Positions 35,884 to 45,278 of a stretch of DNA of 64,000 bases are shown here, in pieces. A program made the position numbers and the translations under genes. The stretch lies in assembly GCF_910592395.1 (NCBI RefSeq), contig NC_088325.1, positions 3,375,501-3,439,500 of the forward strand, read 5' to 3'. The notes beneath the pieces were generated by a model. The model had not been told where the DNA came from, ran no database searches, and worked only from the letters and a program-made list of their open reading frames with translations. The stretch is from Lineus longissimus (taxonomy: Eukaryota > Nemertea > Pilidiophora > Heteronemertea > Lineidae). Each line of letters starts with the position of its first letter. Positions within the stretch are counted from its first letter, which is position 1.

Positions 35884-36675
35884 AAGCTTGCAGCACACTG
35901 GACGCCAACTCCGGCGGCAAGGCGCGTTTTTTGCCGCAAGAGTCTTGAACGCCTGAAAAATCCGTAGTGTGCTACGGACGGCGTCAGGCAAACGCCACTT
36001 GCCGCCACTTGCCGCCACTTGCCGCCAGATATCTAGCATGTTTGATTTTTGACGCCTGTAGCGGTGTCTGAACGCCAGTGAACGCAAGAAGAATCCAGGT
36101 GTGCTACGGATCGCCGCCAGAGTTGGCGTCAACCAGCGTCAATGACGAGGCTTTGGCCAATCAGCTTGCGTCTTGACGTCACATGATATCAAAATGGCAG
36201 CCCCCACGATTCTTGGAAGTGGCGGAAAAGACGCTACTGGACGCCAATTCTGAGTAGGTGTGCTATGAGCGCGGTCCACTGCCGCCAACTCTGGCGTCGA
36301 GCGGCGTTCAGTCGCGTTCAGTCTGACGCGCCTTGCCGCCGAAGTTGGCGTCCAGTGTGCTGCAAGTACTTGCATTTTGATATCATGTGACGTCAAGACG
36401 CAAGCTGATTGGCCAAAGCCTCGCCGTTGACGCTGGTTGACGCCAACTCTGACGGCGATCCGTAGCACACCTGGATTCTTCTTGCGTTCACTGGCGTTCA
36501 GACGCCGCTACAGGCGTCAAAAATCAAACATGCTAGATATCTGGCGGCAAGTGGCGGCAAGTGGCGTTTGCCTGACGCCGTCCGTAGCACACTACGGATT
36601 TTTCAGGCGTTCAGGACTCTTGCGGCAAAAAACGCGCCTTGCCGCCGGAGTTGGCGTCCAGTGTGCTGCAAGCTT
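35884..36675. mobile_element. Foldback element with ~300-bp inverted arms
   Basis: The left arm (35884-36196) is almost identical to the reverse complement of the right arm (36373-36675), starting AAGCTTGCAGCACACTGG at both ends. The arms differ in length by 10 bases because the left has three CACTTGCCGC-type decamers and the right has two. The 176-base centre contains another copy of the terminus (CCAGTGTGCTGCAAGTACTT) next to the right arm, so the element may be a nested or rearranged pair. The arms are GC-rich compared with the AT-rich surroundings. ORFs inside appear twice as mirror images and are artefacts. Confidence 0.93.
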
Positions 36676-36680
36676 AAGGC

Positions 36681-37870
36681 AAACACCTTTGAAGTTTTTA
36701 AAAGCGGACGTGTTGTTATGGCATTTACTCGGGTTTTTTTTCTATCAACTCATCTTCTGATCAATATTTCAACAAGCCACTAAACACTGGACTCATCAGA
36801 TGTTTCCAATAATCACCGACAATCTCGACCTTCTTTACACCTATTCACCATGTTCTCTGTCAATTGCATCCGAAGATGAAATCGATTACGGTTCGAATCT
36901 CAAATGTTATCTACTTTTGTCTTTTGGGCTTAAAAACTGGAGATGATTCATTTCATTTTCGAGGCAACTGAATTGGTGTTTTAATGACTTGGGATCCCTG
37001 ATTTGAGAAAATTGATTTTTAAACCGAACATTCGAAATCAGTCTTGATGTTGGTATTTATTTTGCCTTTAAACTCATTTTTTGATGAATGTTAGAACACA
37101 ACAACTAATTAAACACTACACTCTTAGAAATAATGGTTCATGAAATTTGGAACGTCCTTAAATTATTTGTCGGCCAACACACATATGAGCTTGTCGTCTT
37201 TTTTCATCGAAGCCGAAAACCCTTTGAGGTTCATTAGAATCTCAAAACCATTAAGGGTTATTCATTTCGCTGAAAAACCTCTTCGAGGTCCCTACTTGCG
37301 TTGGTTGAAAACCCATTAAAAGGTTTTCAAAACCTAAATAAACTTGATTTCTAAGTGTATGGACTCATTCGAGATTTGCTGCAGCTATATCCGATAATCC
37401 CCAAATATCACACATCCTACACTTGCCATTTTCGCTGTCAATCAAAGGCAAATATATCACGTCATCATCCAAATCTGACTGTTTTCAACTCTAGACTTAA
37501 TTTATTTGCAAAACCGGAGATGTACCCCCAATGTCTTCGATTTGCGAAGCAAATTGGAGCTTTATTAGCCCACTTCGCGTCTTAAATTGATCTGGGATAA
37601 AGTTTGAAGTGAACGTCCCTGACGTTATCTTTGGGGTTATTCGTTTTGTACGGAAAAACCTTTTAAACACTTAAAAACAGACGTGCTGTATCTTTTTGCT
37701 CTCGTCAATAAATACTCCTTCTGATAAATATTAGAACACCATAGTCACATAACGCTGACTCAGTGAACTGATTCAATCAAGATTTGCTAGAGCTGCATCT
37801 GTGCCCGATTATCGTTGCGATTAAAAAATCGAGTTGAGAGCTAAGCGTCATCTAGGACATTATTAGCTCT
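36681..37870 (+). repeat. Three diverged local copies of a ~450-bp segment
   Basis: Phrases such as GACGTG-TGT, CTTCTGAT-AATATT-AACA, ACACTGGACTCAT and GAGATTTGCTGCAGCT recur around 36700-36900, 37010-37500 and 37640-37870. The middle copy is interrupted by a TA-flanked MITE. A cytosine-methylation-free coding role is not evident; no ORF with a domain is present. Confidence 0.6.
37129..37357 (+). mobile_element. TA-flanked MITE with recognisable empty site
   Basis: Bounded by TA on both sides, it begins CACTCTTAGAAATAATGG and ends TTGATTTCTAAGTG, inverted repeats of each other. The first local copy of the surrounding segment reads TAAACACTGGACTCATC (36781-36797), which is the host sequence without the element. 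Tc1/mariner-type elements duplicate TA. Partial relatives lie at 38410-38570 and 43395-43520. Confidence 0.85.
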
Positions 37871-38409
37871 GTAAAAAATAGAGCGATTAGTAGGAGGAAA
37901 CCGGACGACCCGGAGGAAACCCACCCTGTCGAAGAGTTCGAGTCGCCCTCTCTATCACTTCAGTGACCGGGAATGGAATGGTGACAGGCGCTGATGTTCC
38001 CGCAATACTACCTGCAATCTCCACCTTTTTCCCTCCCCACTTAATCAATTAGAGACAAGATTGGATCAATTATTGCATGATTCAAATGTTAGAGATTCAA
38101 CTTGAGTCTTTTTAGCTGAAAACCGAACATGTGCCATCCGTGTTGTCATGACGATGCAATGCATAAAATTGCAGCATTATGAGCCGACTTATCTCGGAGC
38201 ATCTCAAGTCGAAAATGAAGCATCTTTCGCGTGTTGCATGTCGATTCATTTGCGAATTCCGTGAGGTGCTTATCTGACAACCGCTTGCATCCGTCAACTA
38301 ATTCCCCAGTTTATGAAGTAGTATTTTTAAGTTGTCGATTGCGGATCGATCGTTTTGTCAGTTGATCGAAAGGCGTAAGGCACTTTGCCAAATGTCGCAT
38401 ACTCAACGA
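37871..38409. other. No supported gene
   Basis: 37892-37935 (GGAGGAAACCGGACGACCCG followed by GAGGAAACCCACC) resembles, from memory, a phrase common in animal repeats; this is unverified. Nothing else seen. Confidence 0.35.
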
Positions 38410-38570
38410 AGTGAAAAACGTTTGGAGGTTGTTTTTTCCCGATCTGAAAAACCATTTGGGGTGATTCATTTTACTAAATAACCTCTACGGCGTGTCTATT
38501 TGTTCATTAAAAAAACATATAAAGTTTTTTTGGAAGCGCAAACACCTTTATTTCTAAGAGTTTATAAGGG
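38410..38570 (+). mobile_element. Partial relative of the 37.1-kb MITE
   Basis: Shares AAAAACC phrases and the end CACCTTTATTTCTAAGAGTTTA with the complete element at 37129-37357; the left terminus is lost. Confidence 0.5.
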
Positions 38571-39879
38571 CAAGTTTTCCGCGAGTAGTAGCGGGAGAAA
38601 TTTCCGGGCCGACACTTATGATATGAATACAGAGTTAATATTTACAGGGCATTTCTGGCATGCATTTGTTACCTGAACTCAAAACGGTGTATACCAACAA
38701 GGCGTCAACTCATGGATGTCTATCTGGCGCCATCTTTACAGAAACCATGTCATCACCTTCCGCTTGTCCTACCTTGAACTGGAAAACATTGTGACTGCTT
38801 TAGGCATGATTTTAACACGATCCATTCTATTCCGTTTCATCAATTCGATGAGGCCGCTAAAACTTCAGAAAACTTAAGTAAAACTGTCAAAATCGTTCAT
38901 GTATCCTCGATCAGAATCGTTCGTCCCACGTCAGCACCCGCGGCACTCCTCGATTTCTTCCACGAGAGGGATGTGTCCGTCTGTCAAGACCTGTCAGATT
39001 TCTCACATGTTTTCATCAGCTCCATATTCAAAACAAATACCTAGATGGAGGACTAATCGTTTGCCGACAGATACCAGACTCCCTGCAGGTTTCATTTGAC
39101 ATGTTTGACGGAATAGCCGCTCTCAAAGTTGCCAATATTTCGTCTGTCCGTCGGCCGCTGCGTGTGGAGGTCCCCTTGTTTTTCAATATGGCGTCCCTTA
39201 CTTCGACAGGGATCATTTTCGCCTTTTTTAAAATTCATGTCTAGAAAATCGAACAAAGTTGTTTTCTTTTTACTAAAAAGTATTCAAACCGATTACATGT
39301 ACCTTGACGTTCTACGACGACTTGGTTGATATTTCATCAGAAGAATTTGTTGATTTGGCTATTGGTCGCTAGGGGTCGCGGTCAACAAACGTGGCCTTTA
39401 AAGCCGCCTTCATCTTGGTGTTTGTTGGACGTTCACCACCACCGACACCACTACTACCCCTCCTCCTTAATTTGGACAAAGACTACTCGTCCGCGTGTCA
39501 CTCAGCGTCTCTGCATCGAACTACAAACCAGAGTTCACATGTCCTGGGAAGGTCGCAAGTTACACGCCGGTCATCCACCCAATTCGTTACCGCGCTGAAC
39601 GTTGGTGACCCTCAAGCTGTAGGGCCAATACTCCAGCCACTAGACCATGAAGGAAATTCTCTATGACCGGTGGATTAAACCGTGTCACGTAACTGGGGGA
39701 CATACAGTTCATCCTTCATAAAAAAATATCGACTCTGTTCCCGTTCGATGATCCTGCTGCCACACCAACTGCGATGATGGTTTGGGCAAAAGGGTCCGTT
39801 CTTGCCAATTTGTGGTATTCACTCAGTGATGTTTTCCTGTGGCTACGTGTGAATCGTGCATTCACAATTAAGCCAAAGC
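38571..39879. other. No supported gene
   Basis: Overlapping short ORFs (39326-39666) arise from a CCACCACCGACACC-rich stretch and carry no domain. Confidence 0.4.
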
Positions 39880-40066
39880 CAATCTCCCAATGAGAAGACT
39901 AGCTCCATTTTGCTGCCTCTTATTACCGGAAGAGACCAACCGGAAGATGCCAAATGTACGCTAGCTGAGGTTGATGAAAGAGTTACAAGCGGGAAATATT
40001 GTCGGTTGTCCGTGAACTTGTGCCGGGGACGATGGCAACATTTTACCATTGCTAGCTTAGAGTAGC
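39880..40066 (-). mobile_element. R5 MITE copy, minus, enlarged
   Basis: Begins CAATCTCCCAATGAGAAGAC and retains ACCGGAAGA-ACCAACCGGAAG, then reaches ACCATTGCTAGCTTAGAG at the far end. About 55 extra bases in the middle distinguish it from the 130-bp copy. Confidence 0.6.
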
Positions 40067-41162
40067 CGGGCTGGTTACTCTAAGATTCGAGACAAGAGCA
40101 ACTACGCCTCTTTAAGCCAAGTGTGATGTAAATGTACCGCTGTCAACCATTGCTGATTTTCACAGCTTTATCAACAAGCTAAAAATAATACCTTGGCAAT
40201 CTCATAAGCAAAAAAGTCGATCACCTACATCCTGGCCGCGACAATCCCGGCCCACAGCCGAGGCTTCGTCGCCCCGCTCTGTGAAGTGAATGGGAAATGA
40301 AAGGCTTAGTTGATTTGATTTGGGGTAGCTTCGCAGGATCACGAAAGGTTGTAGGGTAAAGTTACTAAGGTTTTCAGTCTCACTTTTCCTTTCGTGTAGT
40401 TGCAAATAGACTTGCGGAGTTCTTTCCGCGAGACGATTGCCCGTGTTCTCGTGGCGGATGTTTTCCCACCGAAATAAAATACCCGCGAATATTTGACGAG
40501 TGGCCATGTCATGAGAACTCAACCTATACATGCATTGTATCGCTAAATTTAAATTTAAAAACCTTGCATGCTTACAACAGGAAGTTTATGTGGGTAAGTC
40601 CTCCTCCTTGTTAAACCTCCACGGCTGCTGCACTTGATAATTTGAGTTTGACTTATGGCCAGTTCGCCAATTTGGCTATTGGCGTGGGTAGCTCCCGCGT
40701 GCCTGTGGCGATTGAGGTCTGGATAATTTGTTTTTTCTGGCCAGACGCAGTCATTGGTTTTCGATATTTCAAAGTGGAACATCGTATTACCACCACTAAG
40801 AAGACGAGTAACATTTTTTATTACTGTTTAGGTTGTTTTCGCTCAGTTTCCGCAGATTACGCTCTATCGCCGTGACCAAATTCTCCCCATGCATGAACCC
40901 AGGTGTAGTGGTATTATTGCCTGGAAATTTTGACCTCGCACTGAGGGCCTTGATGCTTGACATTTAACGACGCATTGTAAATCCAAAGCAGTTAAAAACC
41001 TCTCGGCTTAGCTCGTGATCGGAGATGGTTGAATAGGGATGAAGATAGAAGCACCGATGATGGAAATGTCAGTTGGTGCTGAGCAAAAGAAAGATACGTG
41101 GAAGACGATCAGCAGGATTCAAACAGTTTTGCACATTGACTGTAGTTGGTTCATGTTAGTTA
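40067..41162. other. No supported gene
   Basis: Short ORFs without domains; nothing else recognised. Confidence 0.4.
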
Positions 41163-41284
41163 TTCCAAAACACCTGGATTTAGAATGAACTGCAGTTTGA
41201 AGTGTAAATGCACTGTGCCTCGTTTTGAATTGAGAGGTCTTGGGAGCCAAAATCGCTTGGTTTGTTGCAAAATATGAAAGCAGT
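41163..41284 (+). repeat. Interspersed repeat R3, copy 2
   Basis: Diverged match to 6735-6863. Confidence 0.45.
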
Positions 41285-41539
41285 CAAAAAGCATTTGAAA
41301 AACATTATTCATTGTTTAATTTCATGTATCTTAGAATAGAAATTGATACCTCACTGCCAGTATTAATATTGTCACACAAAAACCCCAAGTGTGGACGACC
41401 TAGAATATTGGCCAAAACCTCGGATCCGCTTTAGTGTCGGCCAACATTGTAGCTTTATCCGAGCGGAGTGCCCCCCCCCCCCCCAAATGACCACTGGGCT
41501 TCGCTGAAGAACCTTTTTTTATTTCTGCACTAACAATCT

Positions 41540-41656
41540 TAAACCCTAAAAGTCCTGTTTGGTTTCGAAGCTCAGATCTTCAACAAAATCCAACCTATAG
41601 ATCGTGCTCCAGAGCCCCAAAAAATGCGGACAAACCATTCACAAATGGACAATAGT
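41540..41656 (+). mobile_element. R6 MITE fragment (right half)
   Basis: Carries TCCTGTTTGGTTT, CTCCAGAGCCCCAAA and AATGGACAATAG, the order seen at the right end of 34509-35013. A run of 14 C lies just upstream (41471-41484). Confidence 0.65.
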
Positions 41657-41775
41657 CTGTATTCGTATCAGCCGTTCAATAAAAATTTATCGTGTTTTAA
41701 TAATCTTTTGTACACTATCCCCAACTCAAACCCTTGCCAAAACTATCGGCAAGCTTCGGAACCCCTTTGAACGAA

Positions 41776-41990
41776 AAAAGTATGGGATCCGGACAGTGTC
41801 AGCAAGTCACTGTCCACTATGGTAGACGACAATAACACATTTGAAAACTCCGGCAGATTCAACAGCGAATCATTCCTGTTCTGTGGCACTCGACAGACGT
41901 GGATTTGCTGGTAGACATTTCTAGATGACAACTTGAAGACAGCTGTTAGTAGGTTTAGATTGATGTAGCTGTCTTAAAGAAGTAGAAAGT
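41776..41990 (+). repeat. Paralogue of the 3' flank of the double BTB-Kelch gene
   Basis: Matches 52240-52440 in the same orientation and order: GGACAGTGTCAGCAA-TCACTGTCC, GCAGATTCAAC-GCGA, TGT-GCACTCGA and ATTGATG-GCTGTC. It may be the relic of a duplicated gene end whose coding part is gone, or an interspersed repeat that also landed behind that gene. Confidence 0.65.
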
Positions 41991-42162
41991 GCAGTATTTT
42001 TGTAGACTTATGCCTAATTCAGGCTACAAATGCCCTTATTTCTACCATATCTGCCCAAGTTGTGAAGATTATTGTGTAACACATACGCCAGAATAGGAAG
42101 ATATGATAACAAGCATTTGGCTCAAATAAAGTGTTCTATAAAGTGTCTTGAAATACAATAAA

Positions 42163-42280
42163 AGAAGGCAGGCTGTCCGCTATGGTTACCAGTGTCACTG
42201 CCATGACTGTACAAGTGCAACCATAGCGGACAGTCATGGCAGTGCATGGAGTAACCATAGTGGACAGTCTGCCGTCTTAT
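42163..42280. mobile_element. Short hairpin MITE with ~43-bp arms
   Basis: Left arm (GGCAGGCTGTCCGCTATGGT, then CACTGCCATGACTGT) and right arm (ACAGTCATGGCAGTG, then GGACAGTCTGCC) pair with few mismatches. The CTGTCCGCTATGGTTAC phrase also appears in the 3' flank blocks at 41808 and 52258. Confidence 0.8.
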
Positions 42281-42829
42281 ATAGAATTATAAGTCACTTC
42301 GGTTGGTGTTATTGTTTGCTAAATGCTCATTCACTAGCGCCCCGTGATGGCTGGCCTTGACCTTTCGGCGTTTGATGTGGGTTTTAAGAAGCGGAAACTG
42401 GAAAATAATGACCCAATCTACCCACAGACGATATATCATCGTTTCATTAAAATTGATTAGACAAAACATGACGTCATACTTTGACATTTATGCGAACATT
42501 TACAATCAATTAAAATCACTCAACCATTTTAAGGTTTCGCAAAATCAATTTCTTTCTTGAAAACGTTCGTGTTTAGTAAAAATCATGAGAGGAGTTTAGT
42601 GTCAAAGTCACACCTGATAAGATCACTTTGTGCTACCTTTTTGTTTGCGAGGTCTGCCTGTGGATATTTTTTTACAGCTCCATCAAAGATGACATTCTGA
42701 TTGATATCATCTATTATTGTGTAGATAAAGGGAGCGTTTTTATTGTATTTGACTGATGGGTGTCAAGCCCGAGGCACGTGGCAGTGCACTTCTTCTCTTT
42801 TTAAGGTCTGAATAAATTCTTCAATCCCT
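42281..42829. other. No recognisable feature
   Basis: AT-rich spacer with short ORFs only. Confidence 0.4.
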
Positions 42830-42935
42830 TCTATCCTGTCTTATTTGCACATTGCACCAGTTTATTGTAACTTCAGCTGATATAAAATGTAACTTTTATA
42901 AGGCCACAATAAACTTATTTGAATTTGAATTTGTG
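42830..42935 (+). mobile_element. LINE 3' UTR tail
   Basis: Reads ...TATAAGGCCACAATAAACTT followed by TTTGAATTTGAATTTG. A polyadenylation-type AATAAA and a short tandem TTTGAA tail match the end style of the LINE at 55391-55416. No coding part remains. Confidence 0.55.
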
Positions 42936-43194
42936 AAAGTTGAAGTTCATGGGAAGGCAAGAATTGGGGATCTTATGCTGAAATAGACCGACTGTTCCCC
43001 TCCCTCGAGAAGAGGGACGGAAATTGAGCACGAAATGGAAGCATTTCATTCGCCAAGATGAAAGTTTACAACATTTACACTATCTATTTTCATGTGAGGC
43101 CGGACATCACACATCACAACACGCTCAGTAATAATGCTTTTAGAGCTTTTGAAAAACCTTTCAGGGTTTCCCAGTAGACACAGTTATTCAACCC

Positions 43195-43390
43195 GTATAC
43201 ATGCTTCCCGATATTGGTGGCTTGCATTGGAACTAACTTTTTCCCCCTTGTCTGTCATTTGAGGCATTCAAGTGTGTTGGTCAACCATGACTATCTCCTT
43301 TGTCCCTCCACCATAAGGCCTAGTTTCCCCTTATGACATCACTATTTCGGACACTCAGCGCCCCATTTCTGGAAAGGTGTATAGAGACTT
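43195..43390 (+). repeat. Duplicate of the region upstream of the double BTB-Kelch gene
   Basis: About 200 bases match 47771-47966 at roughly 95% identity (GTATACATGCTTCCCG through ATTTCTGGAAAGGTGTATAG). After this point the copies diverge: here a T-run and a MITE fragment follow, while at 47.97 kb a TATA-like phrase follows. Confidence 0.9.
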
Positions 43391-43394
43391 TTTT

Positions 43395-43520
43395 TTAATA
43401 AATGAAAAACCCCAGAAGGTTTTTGAGCTTGTGAAAGATCTTTTAGATGGGTTTTCATTTCCCTAAAAACCTCCATTGGTATCTGTGTTGGCTAAAAAAC
43501 CCTCAAAGGGGATTCTCGGG
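43395..43520 (+). mobile_element. Fragment related to the 37.1-kb MITE
   Basis: AAAAACC-rich phrases (GAAAAACCCCAGAAGG, CTAAAAAACCCTC) align with the interior of 37129-37357; the ends are not intact. Confidence 0.4.
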
Positions 43521-43569
43521 AGGTGAACACGCACCTTCTCGATTTGCTGTTTAAAAGTCTGACGCAAAT

Positions 43570-43715
43570 CATCAGCTAGATCTGTCCTGATGAACATGTG
43601 GACAATAGGCTCGCAATAGGGTTCCATTCAGAAGATGCATCAATTGCTTTGATGCCGACTGAGGCGTGAGCATGGCATTGAATTGCCCCTCGGAAATTCG
43701 CTTTGGAGACTTCTC
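43570..43715 (+). repeat. R1 part a fragment
   Basis: Shares CTGATGAACATGTGGACAATA, GGTTCCATTCAGAA and GCCGACTGAGGCG with the other R1a copies; shortened at both ends. Confidence 0.6.
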
Positions 43716-43906
43716 AAGAGCTCAAAAGCCATTATTTCTAAGATGTCTTGGTGATTTATTATCCAGGGTGAACTAGTTCCGAACAAAGTATCATGGTAGA
43801 ATTTCTCAAATCTGTTAGAATAGAATAGAATAGAATAAGGTTTATTGCTCAACAAAATTACATTGCGTAGAGCACAAAACTACCTATATACAATAGAAAT
43901 ACGAAT

Positions 43907-43976
43907 ATACATGCGAAGGTTTTTTAGCTCACCTCTTAGCAGAGGTGAGCTTATCCCATACCGTGGCGTCCGTCGT

Positions 43977-44023
<47 letters not shown>

Positions 44024-44967
44024 CGTCGTCGTCCGTCGTCCGTTAGCAGGGCACGTTTCGTAACTGTTAGAGCTATTGAGTTGAAACTTAGTACACATGT
44101 ACCCTTATGTAATGACACCTTGGAGACCAAGTTTCGGTCCGATTCGTTTCATGGTTTGGCCACCAGGGGGCCAAACGTTAAAAGTGAAAATATGCAATAT
44201 CTCCCTTAATAGTAGTCGGGAAATTTTGAAAAAAATATGGTAGGTACTTCTAGCAAAGGTGCATCATATATCCTCCGGGTTTTTGATTTGACCTCCTTTT
44301 CAAGGTCACAGAGGTCAAAGTTTGCTGATTCACTGAACAGTAGCATGTTTCCTATCTATTTTAGCTAGAAGGTTTTAAACCAGTGTGGACATGTATCTGG
44401 GGATTCTCTATTCCACCCCTAAAATTTCGGCCGTTCGGACATCAAATATGGCCGCCAGGCAGCCATCTTGAAAAATAAACACAGTACTATTACTCCGAAA
44501 CTAATGATCGGATTGCAACCAAATTTGATCTGGATGTATATCTATGTACTCTCTACTAAATCCTTGATTTTTTATCAAATGTGATAGCCAATATGGGTGC
44601 CAGGCGGGCATCTTGAAAAATTCTTAGTTTGGCCACCCGGGGGCCAAATTTAATGTCCAACGTTAAAATGTTTGATTGCTCGTTTAATAGTGATCTGATT
44701 TTCATAACATTTTTATGGTAGGTACTCCTAGCAAGGATACATTTCATAAATGTGGGTTTTTGATTTGACCTACTTCTCAAGGTCACAGAGGTCAAAGTTT
44801 TCCTATGGCACCGCCATTTTACAATGACGGCACGTTTTGTCACTGCTTTAGCTACAGATCCCTAACTTGGTACGAATGTACCCCAACCATGCTAATGCTT
44901 CATCCATCTTCCCTTCACAGGAGGTGAGCACAATGGCCCTGGCCATTTCATTAACATCAACAAAAGA
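43907..44967 (+). mobile_element. Insertion with GCTCACCTC hairpin and internal duplication
   Basis: Begins near TTTTTTAGCTCACCTCTTAG (a small hairpin with AGAGGTGAGC) and ends with GAGGTGAGCACAATGGCC. It contains a GTC microsatellite (43969-44044) and two similar halves (around 44150-44330 and 44630-44800, both with TTTGGCCACC-GGGGGCCAAA and GACCT-CTT-TCAAGGTCACAG). It resembles, from memory, a repeat type frequent in marine invertebrates. No transposase was found. Confidence 0.7.
43969..44044. repeat. (GTC)n trinucleotide repeat
   Basis: GTCGTC units, interrupted by CGTCCGTC variants. Reads as polyserine on one strand and polyaspartate on the other, which explains two spurious ORFs. Confidence 0.95.
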
Positions 44968-44990
44968 ATACGAATTTGCTTACAATATGA

Positions 44991-45278
44991 TTAGAGTAGT
45001 TGGAGAGACTTTGACAAAAATTTAGTTAGTTTTATTAATGTATTCTTTGGCGAGTTCAAAAGTTTTACATATTTAAATAAATCGGGATATCTGTGAAAGT
45101 CGGCTGGAATGTAATTTACTCGAATGTTTGAAAAGAAGGAGCATACGAGGACGTGGTGAAATTCATCTCCAACTACTCCGAGGTTACATTTATTACATGT
45201 ACGTTCTAGTCGGGGGGTATTATTATATCGGCCTAATTCTATAGGGAGTTTATGGTTGGTACATCTAAATTTACAGAG
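44991..45278 (-). pseudogene. LINE ORF2 C-terminal fragment
   Basis: On the minus strand the frame is open for 95 codons from 45278 to a TAA at 44993-44991. It reads LCKFRCTNHKLPIE, GRYNN-PR, then a C-x2-C pair followed by GDEFHHVLVC, RVNYIP and FHRYPDLFKYVKLL. This is a typical zinc-knuckle-like C-terminal region of another LINE lineage, different from the fragment at 4.3 kb. It starts without ATG because it is only the tail of ORF2. Homology ends at about 45278. Confidence 0.85.

Larger units (their letters stand above)
43811..45278 (-). mobile_element. LINE remnant (minus), split by a 1-kb insertion
   Basis: The 5' part of the remnant (45278-44976) encodes an ORF2 C-terminus and the 3' part (43906-43811) carries TTGAGCAATAAACC, a polyadenylation-type signal, and a TTCTA tandem tail. 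Between them lies an unrelated element at 43907-44967. The phrase ATACGAAT stands at both edges of the insertion (43899-43906 and 44968-44975), consistent with an 8-bp target duplication. Confidence 0.8.

Noticed and set aside
35808-36783. Several ORFs of 66-109 codons with the same protein sequence on both sides
   Set aside because: They are mirror images produced by the inverted arms of the foldback element.
43880-44098. ORFs with polyserine (plus) and polyaspartate (minus)
   Set aside because: They come from the GTC microsatellite inside a repeat insertion.
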